From positions 1 through 5,519 of the forward strand of contig JAEEHG010000197.1 in NCBI GenBank assembly GCA_016280695.1: 5,519 nt of DNA. Reading direction: 5' to 3'. The stretch's first letter is position 1. Each line of letters starts with the position of its first letter. The stretch comes from Solobacterium sp. (GTDB lineage Bacteria; Bacillota_I; Bacilli_A; Erysipelotrichales; Erysipelotrichaceae). Below, in pieces: positions 1-5,519 of the stretch. Position numbers and translations under genes: made by a program. The notes under the pieces were generated by a model, which was given only the letters and a program-made list of their open reading frames with translations, did no database searches and had not been told where the DNA came from.

Positions 1-327
1 GGTCTGCCGGCGGTATACACCATCGAAGACACAACATATGATGCGGTTGTGACCGGTATTATCCGCAACAGTTCCCCGGATGACGGCTGGGCCATGGTTA
101 CCGGAACTGACGGTGCCTTCCATATCCTCCATGTGGACAATAATGACCCGGCATCCATGAAGGAAGCGGTCACGGAAAAACTGGCCGGCCTCAGTGCCGT
201 ATCCACCGATGTAATGACATACTATTTCAAAAAGTACGGCTTCCATGTCTATGACAAGCCGCTCTATGATGAACTGAAGGAAAATTATCCGGGCTATCTT
301 GTCCAGGATATAAAGGAAGGCGAATAA
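1..327 (+). CDS. C-terminal part of an unrecognised protein (5' end outside window)
   Basis: The frame is open from the first base of the window to a TAA at 325-327, giving 108 visible residues. A GTG at 49 is a possible start, but no Shine-Dalgarno sequence precedes it and the frame continues upstream in protein-like sequence, so I treat this as the end of a longer gene. The visible part looks soluble: no membrane segment, no signal peptide, no Cys cluster. It has a beta-like stretch (WAMVTGTDGAFHILHVD), a helical stretch around residues 53-65 and an aromatic-rich tail (YYFKKYGFHVYDKPLYDEL) ending in charged residues. I do not recognise the family and assign no function. A strong terminator starts 11 bases after the stop, so this is the last gene of its transcript. 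Confidence is high that it is coding, nil for function. Confidence 0.75.
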   Translation, partial: GLPAVYTIEDTTYDAVVTGIIRNSSPDDGWAMVTGTDGAFHILHVDNNDPASMKEAVTEKLAGLSAVSTDVMTYYFKKYGFHVYDKPLYDELKENYPGYLVQDIKEGE

Positions 328-337
328 GCCGTGAATC

Positions 338-365
338 AGCGATGCCCAGGCATCGCTTTTTCTTC
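338..365 (+). terminator. Rho-independent terminator after the first gene
   Basis: GCGATGCC (339-346) and GGCATCGC (349-356) are perfect inverted repeats. A338 pairs with T357 to make a 9-base-pair arm. The practical loop is about four bases (CCAG). The hairpin is followed directly by TTTTTCTT. It begins 11 bases after the stop of the upstream gene and ends about 45 bases before the HIT gene, so it should separate the two transcripts. Confidence 0.85.
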
Positions 366-385
366 CGCTCCTTCCGGCAAAAAGC

Positions 386-391
386 TATAAT
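386..391 (+). promoter_or_regulatory. Possible -10 element of the HIT gene promoter
   Basis: A perfect TATAAT lies in a short AT-rich patch between the upstream terminator and the HIT gene, where a promoter is expected. At 16-18 base spacing there is no good -35 hexamer: the best candidate near 363-368 (TTCCGC) matches TTGACA poorly, and there is no complete extended -10 TG. If used, transcription would begin around 397-400, at the Shine-Dalgarno sequence itself, giving a leader of about 14 bases. This is a position-based inference only. Confidence 0.4.
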
Positions 392-397
392 AACGGC

Positions 398-404
398 AGG
401 AGGA
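398..404 (+). promoter_or_regulatory. Ribosome binding site of the HIT gene
   Basis: AGGAGGA lies 7 bases before the ATG at 412. This is a near-perfect Shine-Dalgarno sequence at ideal spacing and fixes the start codon. Confidence 0.9.
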
Positions 405-411
405 ATCTGTT

Positions 412-810
412 ATGTGTATTTTCTGTGATATCATTGACCATAAAATTCCCAGCTCCGTAGTCTATGAAGATGATGATGTGCTGGCCATCCTGAATGTGCC
501 GCAGCGGCTGTGCGGGCATACCCTTGTCATGCCGAAGAAGCATATGGCCAACATTCTGGAAGCTGATGAGGAAACCGTTGTCAAATGCATTAAAATTGCC
601 CGTCAGCTGGCCGGGACCATCGTGGCAAAAACGGGCGCTGCCGGCTGCAACATCCTGAACAACTGCGGATCTGCCGCCGGTCAGAGCGTTGACCACCTGC
701 ACTTCCATATCATCCCGCGGTTTGATGATTCCGACCCGGTTACCATCGATTTCCAGCCGGCCCCGGAACTGGACCTCGATGAAGTCATGAAGACCCTCAA
801 AGCCGAATAA
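412..810 (+). CDS. HIT family protein (histidine triad nucleotide-binding hydrolase/transferase)
   Basis: A 132-residue cytosolic protein of the HIT superfamily (Hint/HinT-like branch), which typically hydrolyses nucleoside phosphoramidates, AMP-lysine or dinucleoside polyphosphates; the substrate here is unknown. The histidine triad HLHFHI is at residues 95-100, with His97 expected to be the nucleophile. Cys2 and Cys5 (CIFC), His44 (PKKH) and His95 match the zinc-site pattern found in many bacterial HIT proteins. GHTLVMPKKH (35-44) and AAGQSV (88-93) are further family signatures. Length is close to the usual range, perhaps slightly short. The start is fixed by AGGAGGA 7 bases upstream. Residue 28, where the family usually has Asp (AFLDINP-like), is Asn (AILNVPQ); in Hint structures that Asp contacts the nucleotide ribose. 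It lies alone between two terminators and is convergent with the gatD operon. Confidence 0.95.
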   Translation: MCIFCDIIDHKIPSSVVYEDDDVLAILNVPQRLCGHTLVMPKKHMANILEADEETVVKCIKIARQLAGTIVAKTGAAGCNILNNCGSAAGQSVDHLHFHIIPRFDDSDPVTIDFQPAPELDLDEVMKTLKAE

Positions 811-820
811 GCCATATAAA

Positions 821-853
821 AACTCCGTTCTGTCCGGAACGGAGTTCTTTTTT
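821..853. terminator. Hairpin terminator between convergent genes, probably bidirectional
   Basis: AACTCCGTTC (821-830) and GAACGGAGTT (837-846) form a perfect 10-base-pair stem with a 6-base loop. On the plus strand it is followed by C and six T (847-853), a strong terminator for the HIT gene, whose stop is 10 bases upstream. On the minus strand the stem is followed by TTTATAT, a weaker tail. The gatD stop codon (852-854) lies inside the plus-strand T tract, so one hairpin probably ends both transcripts. Confidence 0.85.
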
Positions 854-1592
854 AATCTTCGACCCTGACCCCCAGCCGGGTGAGCATGGTGTCCCTGGCC
901 TTTTTCTCCAGCGTGTCATCCAGCGGTTCAAGTTCCACCTGGCCGTGTCTGCGGCGCAGGGCCCGCTTCAGCACGAGGTCGGCAACCCTTGGGTTCTTCG
1001 GCAGCAGTGAGCCGTGCATGTAGGTGGCCAGCACCTGGTCAGTCACAAAGCCCTCATATCCGCCGTCATACGTATTGCCATGGCCTTTCAGCACCCTGGC
1101 AAACGGTGTGGCGACGTTTTTTGTCTGCCCGCCGTGGTTCTCAAAGCCGACAGCCTGGAACACTTCCCCGTCCATGGCTGCCTGGACGGCAATATTGCCG
1201 ATGCAGCGGTGATCCCGGTCCGTGCTTTCCGTGTAGTAATCAAAGAAGCCGAGTCCCTCCACGATCTTGCCGTCCTGATCCTTATAATACCGGCCGAACA
1301 GCTGGTAGCCGCCGCAGATCAGCAGGAATGCCGCCCCGTCATCCAGGGCCTTCTGCAGGCCTTCCCGGCGTGACAGCAGGTCCTGATAGATCAGGTTCTG
1401 CTCGAAATCAGCACCGCCGCCCATGAAAATCAGATCATAGCCGGACACATCCAGGCCGTCCCCGATCGTGCAGACATCCACCTGGCAGTCAATGCCGCGC
1501 CGTTCACAGCGGGTTTTCAGCACCTGTATATTTCCCTTGTCACCGTAGAGATCCATCAGATCATGGTACATCCAGAGTATTTTCAGATTCAT
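852..1592 (-). CDS. gatD: Lipid II isoglutaminyl synthase, glutamine amidotransferase subunit GatD
   Basis: A 246-residue class I glutamine amidotransferase of the CobB/CobQ-like type. In the GatD/MurT complex it hydrolyses glutamine and passes ammonia to MurT, which amidates the alpha-carboxyl of D-Glu in the lipid II stem peptide to D-isoglutamine on the cytoplasmic face of the membrane. The nucleophile elbow is LLICGGYQLFG with Cys93, and the catalytic His is His193 in YMHGSLLPKNP, a GatD hallmark. The N-terminal DLMDLYGDKGNI block (11-22) and MGGGADFEQ (57-65) are also typical. Length matches Staphylococcus aureus GatD (about 243). The ATG overlaps the murT stop as ATGA (1589-1592), and AGGTGA lies 4 bases upstream inside the end of murT, so translation is probably coupled and subunit ratios matched. 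It is the last gene of the operon. Confidence 0.96.
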   Translation of the reverse strand: MNLKILWMYHDLMDLYGDKGNIQVLKTRCERRGIDCQVDVCTIGDGLDVSGYDLIFMGGGADFEQNLIYQDLLSRREGLQKALDDGAAFLLICGGYQLFGRYYKDQDGKIVEGLGFFDYYTESTDRDHRCIGNIAVQAAMDGEVFQAVGFENHGGQTKNVATPFARVLKGHGNTYDGGYEGFVTDQVLATYMHGSLLPKNPRVADLVLKRALRRRHGQVELEPLDDTLEKKARDTMLTRLGVRVED

Positions 1593-2899
1593 CTCTTCAC
1601 CTGCTTTCGCAACAGCGCCCGGGTGGAATGCAGCGCCGTATAAGTTGCCATGATATAACTGTCGAGGTTCTGCTCATCAAGCCAGCGGACAGCTTCCCCG
1701 GCATCTTCAATAACCTGCAGGCGGTCCTCCAGGCCTTCGTATTTCAGCCGCAGGGCCATGTCATAGGCCCGCTTGCCGCTGCAGATGATGCGCTTGACTT
1801 CCGGCACGTTGAGCCGTTCGAAATGGGCATCCCAGATCCATGAGACATCGGTTCCGTCCTGATCGTTGTCATTCAGAAAGATGCAGACATTCTTGTCACC
1901 GGGCCGGGACAGGATGTACTTCATGACTTCATTGGCCCCGGTCGGATTCTTGATCAGATTGATGACGCATGGTTTGGACAGGGCAAATTCCTCATTGCGG
2001 CCTTCCTTGAGTTCATAGCCGATGAACACTTCATCCGCCGCCTCCATGGACAGGCCCAGGGCTTTCAGCAGGCAGAGCACGCAGGCACAGTTGTAGACGC
2101 CGAAGACGGAGTTGACAAACGAGTGATAGACATGCCCTTCCGCCGTGAACGTGCCGGCTGCGAAATCGATTTCCGGCACCAGCAGTTCCGGCTGGATCTG
2201 ACCGAAATCGTCGTGATCGCAATGGAACCTGCCGATATGGGAATACTGATAGTAATCATAGATCAGCCGGTTGCCGCAGCGGGGACAGAACTTCCCTTCG
2301 CTGGCTTCATCGGTCTCGGTTCTGGTTTTTTCATTCGGGCCGACCGAGAACAGGCGCACCCTGGCTTTCTTTGCGTTGTCCGCAATCCGCAGAACATTCG
2401 GGTCATCGCCGTTGAGAATCAGGTCCCCTTCGAAGTTTTCCGTAACTTCCATCAGTTTGCGGATTATCGTTTCCATCTCCCCGGCCCGGTCCAGCTGGTC
2501 ACGGAAGAAATTCGTAACCACCAGGGCCGTCGGACGCAGGGCGCTGAACTGCCGGTAAACCGTCAGTTCGTCGACTTCCAGCACCACCGCATCAGCCTGG
2601 ATGTTGAAATTGCTGTCACTGCCGGCCGCCAGCACCGTCGCGATGCCGACATTCAGGTTGTCCCCGCGGTGATTGTTGATGACCTTCAGGCCGTTTTTGC
2701 GCAGGCTTTCGGCAATCAGGTTACTGGTGGTGGTCTTGCCGTTGGTACCGGTCACAATAATGACTTTGGGCGGCATCTTGAAACGGCTGATAAAATCAGG
2801 GTCGGCTTTCAGGGCAATGGTTCCCGGCAGGGATCCGCCCCGGCCTGCCCTGGCCAGGAGGCTGCGGCTCAGCTGGGCCAGCTTCAGTGCAATACTCAT
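1589..2899 (-). CDS. murT: Lipid II isoglutaminyl synthase, Mur ligase-like subunit MurT
   Basis: A 436-residue Mur ligase family protein, the ATP-dependent partner of GatD: it activates the D-Glu carboxyl of lipid II and receives ammonia from GatD. Domains are a short N-terminal region, a central ATPase domain with P-loop GTNGKTT (51-57) and VVTNFFRDQLDR (127-138), a zinc-ribbon insert starting at CPRCG (205-209), and a C-terminal DUF1727-type domain with NDNDQDGTDVSWIWD (343-357). The Asp region of the last motif is where MurT supplies an acid to the GatD active site in known structures. Length matches S. aureus MurT (about 437). I chose the ATG at 2899 because GAGG lies 7 bases upstream and the family N-terminus (MSIALKLAQLSR) begins there; the frame is open further up but only overlaps yhaM. 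Oddity: the second half of the zinc ribbon (HCDHDD, 226-231) lacks the expected fourth Cys. Confidence 0.96.
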   Translation of the reverse strand: MSIALKLAQLSRSLLARAGRGGSLPGTIALKADPDFISRFKMPPKVIIVTGTNGKTTTSNLIAESLRKNGLKVINNHRGDNLNVGIATVLAAGSDSNFNIQADAVVLEVDELTVYRQFSALRPTALVVTNFFRDQLDRAGEMETIIRKLMEVTENFEGDLILNGDDPNVLRIADNAKKARVRLFSVGPNEKTRTETDEASEGKFCPRCGNRLIYDYYQYSHIGRFHCDHDDFGQIQPELLVPEIDFAAGTFTAEGHVYHSFVNSVFGVYNCACVLCLLKALGLSMEAADEVFIGYELKEGRNEEFALSKPCVINLIKNPTGANEVMKYILSRPGDKNVCIFLNDNDQDGTDVSWIWDAHFERLNVPEVKRIICSGKRAYDMALRLKYEGLEDRLQVIEDAGEAVRWLDEQNLDSYIMATYTALHSTRALLRKQVKR

Positions 2900-2901
2900 G
2901 A

Positions 2902-3852
2902 TCAGTCCTCGTTCCTGTCCAGCCGGGCGTGATAGAACTGCCTGTTTTCCAGCGCGAACATCTTGGCTGTCCACTGGCCCGGCTTGACTGCTTCAATGGC
3001 AGTTTTCAGTGTATTCATGCGGGCATCCATATTGTCAATCAGACTGAGTGCCTCGGCTTCGGGGATCTCCGGCAGAACCGGGGAACCGTATTCATTGCGG
3101 CCATGATGCGACAAAACCATGTGCCGCAGCAGCACCGCTTCCTCACTGTCGGCAAGGCCCTTTTCCGCAGCTACTTCCATCAGCCAGCCATGGCAGATGG
3201 AGATATGCCCGGTCAGCCGGCCTTCGGTTGTGTATTCCCCGGAGATCAGGCCGCCCAGTTCCTTTGTCTTGCCCATGTCGTGAACCAGTACACCGGCAAT
3301 CAGCAGGTCCCGGTTCAGCAGCGGGTACAGTCTCGCGGTTTCCTCGGCGAGGGCTGCCATGCCCAGGGTATGCTCAGCCAGGCCGCCGAGATACCCGTGA
3401 TGGATCTTGGAAGCCGCCGGATATTCATAGAAATCTTTGCCGACTTTCGCCAGCATGCCTTCGGTCAGGATTCGGAGATTTTCGTTCCTGATGGAAGCTG
3501 CCAGTTCCTGCACCTTGGCGCGCAGGGTTTCCTGATTCATGGCCGAAGACAGCAGGAATTCCTCAATCCTGATCAGTTTCTGGTCCACCGGCACGATGCG
3601 GTTCACCCGCAGCTGCAAGGCCCGGTTGTATTCCAGCACTTCAAAAGAGATTTCCGCGACTTTGCCCGGAATGGCCGCGGCTTCATCTGCCGCCTTGGCA
3701 TCCCAGAACTTGCCGTCAATCGTCCCGGTATTGTCCTGCAGCACAAGATTCAGATACGGAGCCCCTTTCTGGGTGACTCCCTTGGTGCAGCTTTTTACCA
3801 TCAGATACTGCGTCAGACGGTCCTTTTCCTTCAAATCAACGATTTTTGTCAT
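2902..3852 (-). CDS. yhaM: 3'-5' exoribonuclease YhaM family protein (OB fold plus HD domain)
   Basis: A 316-residue protein, close to Bacillus subtilis YhaM (314). YhaM is a Mn-dependent 3'-5' exonuclease acting on RNA, and on single-stranded DNA in vitro, that trims short single-stranded ends. Residues 12-90 look like an OB-fold nucleic-acid-binding domain (YLNLVLQDNTGTIDGKFWD at 33-51). The HD phosphohydrolase domain follows: HHGYLGGLAEHT (151-162), the metal-binding HD pair His191-Asp192 in HDMGKTKE, GHI with His216, SHHG (His249, His250) and SLIDNMDA with Asp273 and Asp276. All expected metal ligands appear present. The ATG at 3852 is chosen because GGAG lies 7 bases upstream and MTKIVDLKEKD matches the family start; the longer frame up to 3990 merely runs inside the upstream gene. 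It overlaps that gene by 17 bases and stops 2 bases before murT. The product is cytosolic. Confidence 0.95.
   Translation of the reverse strand: MTKIVDLKEKDRLTQYLMVKSCTKGVTQKGAPYLNLVLQDNTGTIDGKFWDAKAADEAAAIPGKVAEISFEVLEYNRALQLRVNRIVPVDQKLIRIEEFLLSSAMNQETLRAKVQELAASIRNENLRILTEGMLAKVGKDFYEYPAASKIHHGYLGGLAEHTLGMAALAEETARLYPLLNRDLLIAGVLVHDMGKTKELGGLISGEYTTEGRLTGHISICHGWLMEVAAEKGLADSEEAVLLRHMVLSHHGRNEYGSPVLPEIPEAEALSLIDNMDARMNTLKTAIEAVKPGQWTAKMFALENRQFYHARLDRNED
2907..2910 (-). promoter_or_regulatory. Ribosome binding site that sets the murT start
   Basis: GAGG, within AGGAACGAGG, lies 7 bases before the murT ATG at 2899 and sits in the last codons of yhaM. It supports the 436-residue form over the 461-residue upstream extension, and suggests that ribosomes finishing yhaM re-initiate on murT. 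Confidence 0.7.
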
Positions 3853-5519
3853 TATCCCACTCCATTTCATCGAGTATCGCGTAGATATCCTCACTCGGGT
3901 ATCCCTGGCCGGCACAGTAACGGTACACCGCGCTGCGCAGCCTGCTTCCGTCATATTTCCGGGCGTACCGGCGCCGGGCCGCGGCGGCACATTTCCGCAG
4001 CGCGTCCGGTTCCTTCATTTCATCTTCGGAAAAATCCATGCCGGCGATCACCTCATCCGCCACCTGGGCGTTATAACCATGCTGTATCAGCCGGTTTTTG
4101 ATTTTTCTCTGTTTCATTTTAACAGAATCATCTCTGATTCCGCCCTGAATCCGTTCGGCATAGTCCCGGGCATTTTCATATTCCTGATCCGGCTGGGCCG
4201 CCAGATGGTTCCGGATCATCTCAGCCGGGATTCCCCGCCTTTCCAGATCCAGGATAATATAGCGTTCCCCCCGCAGCGCGGCATGCATGCGGCGGATCGC
4301 GTCTTCCGTATACCGTTCGTCATTGATGTAGCCCTTGCTTTCGAGTTTGTCTGCCAGCTGGGTGATCACTTCCTCGCTGCAGCCGCTGTTTTTCGTCAGC
4401 CAGTAAACGATTTCCCTGCGGGTGCGGTCCTTGGCCGCAATGCGGCGCAGACAGCTCTGGTAGGCTTTGACAGCCGGTTCGTTCTGCTGCAGTTCATGAA
4501 TCCGCTCAGTGCTCAGTTTGCCGCCCTTGCGGATGCCCTGGTAGTAGTAATCATCCAGGCTCATCAGCAACCGGGTTTCCTCACCCTGCTCCGAGCGCAG
4601 CCAGATCTGCACGAAATCATCCCTGACCCGCACTTCCTCAACCGTCTGCATCTCCGTATAGACCCCCAGGGCCTTTTCATAGACCGGGATAATCCGTTCA
4701 TAGAAGACTTCGCTGCTGAACGGGTGCACCTGCGCCAGGCAGTTTTCCTTCATCCGGGCCAGCGTTTCTTCCGGCAGCTCCTCGAACTGGTGCAGAAGTT
4801 TACTCAGCTCTTCCGGATCCTTGTAGAACCAGCCGGTTTTTTCCGGGATGAGGATCTCGTCCAGCACTTCATCATAGCGGGCAAACAGCGGGATGCCGCT
4901 GGCCATGGCTTCAATGAAGGTCATACCCTGTGTTTCCGAGAGACTTGCCGAAACAAAGGCGTCGGCTGCCCGGTAATAATCAGCGATCTGGTCAGCCGGT
5001 TTCTTGCCGGCGAAAATAACGGTCTCCGCCAGGTTTTCGTTCTGCACCAGGCGCTGCAGTTTTTCTTCATCCGGCCCGCCGCCGACAATCAGCAGCCGGC
5101 ACCGGCATCCGGACTGAGCCGCCAGGTGAAAGCCTTCGATGACAATATCCAGTGACTTCTCCTCGGCAATCCGGCCGACCGAAACGATCATCTTCTCATC
5201 ATCAGCGATACCATACTCCTGCCGGATCTCATGGGTGCGTTCCGCGCTGCCGTGTTCCGGGGAAAAGCGGTCCAGTTCCAGACCGGTCGGCACGATATGG
5301 ATATCCGTGTGGACATTGTAGCTCTCCAGCAGTTCCTTGGTCTTTTTGCTCGGCACGATGACTTCCGTAGACGTATCGCTGTAGAGCCGGGAAAGATTGG
5401 CCACAGCTTTTCTGGCCACGGCATCAAATGTTTCCAGATTCAGCGGGTTGGCATAATGCGTGTAATCCTCATAGGTCGTATGATACGTGATCACAATCGG
5501 CAGATTGAGCTGCCGGGCA
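3836..5519 (-). CDS. recX: Fusion of a glycosyltransferase family 4 domain with full-length RecX (5' end outside window)
   Basis: One open frame of 560 visible residues, ending in TGA at 3836-3838 and running off the right edge. Roughly 100 N-terminal residues are probably missing. Visible residues 1-288 are a GT-B glycosyltransferase of family 4: HTTYEDY (13-19), IVPTGLELDRF (75-85), SVGRIAEEKS with Arg116 and Lys121 (nucleotide-sugar phosphate contacts), LLIVGGGPDEEKL, and the EX7E motif Glu195-Glu203 in SETQGMTFIEAMASG. These resemble the diacylglycerol glucosyltransferases (alMGS/CpoA type), so a membrane glycolipid product is likely, not proven. Residues 290-560 match a complete long RecX (B. 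subtilis RecX is 264): N-terminal beta-rich part, then helical repeats RRIAAKDRTRREIVYWL (358-374), YINDERYTEDAI (397-408), ERYIILDLERRGIP (418-431), KIKNRLIQHGY (472-482) and a last repeat near 525-549. RecX binds and modulates RecA filaments. It is the first visible operon gene and overlaps yhaM by 17 bases. Confidence 0.88.
   Translation of the reverse strand, partial: ARQLNLPIVITYHTTYEDYTHYANPLNLETFDAVARKAVANLSRLYSDTSTEVIVPSKKTKELLESYNVHTDIHIVPTGLELDRFSPEHGSAERTHEIRQEYGIADDEKMIVSVGRIAEEKSLDIVIEGFHLAAQSGCRCRLLIVGGGPDEEKLQRLVQNENLAETVIFAGKKPADQIADYYRAADAFVSASLSETQGMTFIEAMASGIPLFARYDEVLDEILIPEKTGWFYKDPEELSKLLHQFEELPEETLARMKENCLAQVHPFSSEVFYERIIPVYEKALGVYTEMQTVEEVRVRDDFVQIWLRSEQGEETRLLMSLDDYYYQGIRKGGKLSTERIHELQQNEPAVKAYQSCLRRIAAKDRTRREIVYWLTKNSGCSEEVITQLADKLESKGYINDERYTEDAIRRMHAALRGERYIILDLERRGIPAEMIRNHLAAQPDQEYENARDYAERIQGGIRDDSVKMKQRKIKNRLIQHGYNAQVADEVIAGMDFSEDEMKEPDALRKCAAAARRRYARKYDGSRLRSAVYRYCAGQGYPSEDIYAILDEMEWDNDKNR
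3860..3863 (-). promoter_or_regulatory. Ribosome binding site that sets the yhaM start
   Basis: GGAG (in ATGGAGTGGGATA, minus strand) lies 7 bases before the ATG at 3852, within the last codons of the upstream fusion gene. It favours the 316-residue form over an N-terminally extended one. Confidence 0.7.

Noticed and set aside
385..708. Minus-strand open frame opposite the HIT gene
   Set aside because: In register with the HIT gene, which has the histidine triad and a strong ribosome site; no evidence for the antisense protein.
989..1426. Plus-strand open frames opposite gatD
   Set aside because: Arg/Pro/Ser-rich translations without motifs, on the opposite strand of a clear gatD.
2123..2932. 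Plus-strand open frame of 269 codons opposite murT
   Set aside because: Also in register with the sense gene; no ribosome site or recognisable motif, while murT is unmistakable.
2900..2974. N-terminal extension of MurT up to 2974
   Set aside because: These 25 codons overlap yhaM; the ATG at 2899 has GAGG at 7 bases and gives the usual MurT length.
3853..3990. N-terminal extension of YhaM up to 3990
   Set aside because: These 46 codons lie inside the upstream RecX coding region in another frame, look unlike the family, and the ATG at 3852 has its own GGAG and matches the usual YhaM length.
2929..4101. Plus-strand open frame of 390 codons opposite yhaM
   Set aside because: In codon register with yhaM and explained the same way; low-complexity F/H/Q-rich translation typical of antisense shadows.
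3836..4651. RecX as a separate gene starting at the internal ATG (4649-4651)
   Set aside because: GGAG directly abuts the ATG and the next G-rich site is 11 bases away, so initiation would be weak, and the frame is continuous with the glycosyltransferase. Kept as an in-frame fusion, with internal initiation not excluded.
3539..5155. Plus-strand open frame of 538 codons opposite the GT4-RecX gene
   Set aside because: Over most of its length it is in codon register with the minus-strand gene, so its stops would need TTA, CTA or TCA codons in that gene, which are scarce here. The minus strand has clear domain motifs; this frame has none.
1..5519. Defence island, mobile element, CRISPR array, structured RNA or riboswitch
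   Set aside because: No direct repeat array, transposase, integrase, tRNA or rRNA sequence seen. The coding density leaves no intergenic stretch over about 85 bases, and both gaps are accounted for by terminators and a ribosome site.

Overview
The window reads as ordinary chromosome from a Gram-positive (Firmicutes/Bacillota) bacterium. The evidence is a MurT/GatD pair (lipid II amidation, Gram-positive), a YhaM-type 3'-5' exoribonuclease (Firmicutes), a long Bacillus-type RecX, strong AGGAGG-type ribosome binding sites and tightly overlapping genes. Base composition looks moderately GC-rich by eye (not counted), with many GC-ending codons. A mid-GC member of the Erysipelotrichaceae or a relative is a plausible host, but that is a guess. 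No mobile element, CRISPR array, tRNA, rRNA or phage gene was seen.

Layout: two plus-strand genes occupy the left end. The first is the C-terminal part of an unrecognised protein (1-327), followed by a strong hairpin terminator. The second is a small HIT-family nucleotide hydrolase/transferase (412-810) with a very good ribosome binding site and a possible promoter of its own. A hairpin at 821-853, which could work on both strands, separates these from a convergent minus-strand operon covering the rest of the window. In transcription order the operon is: a glycosyltransferase family 4 domain fused in frame to a complete RecX (5519-3836, start outside the window); yhaM (3852-2902); murT (2899-1589); gatD (1592-852). 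Junctions are a 17-base overlap, a 2-base gap and a 4-base ATGA overlap, so translation is probably coupled along the operon.

How the genes work together: MurT and GatD form one enzyme that amidates the D-glutamate of lipid II. The glycosyltransferase domain resembles the diacylglycerol glucosyltransferases that make membrane glycolipids, so two of the functions concern the envelope. RecX (RecA modulator) and YhaM (exonuclease) concern nucleic acids. The most unusual thing here is the glycosyltransferase-RecX fusion: one uninterrupted frame joins a membrane-lipid enzyme to a recombination regulator. Apart from that, the window is mostly housekeeping genes, and I found no convincing new defence or mobile system.
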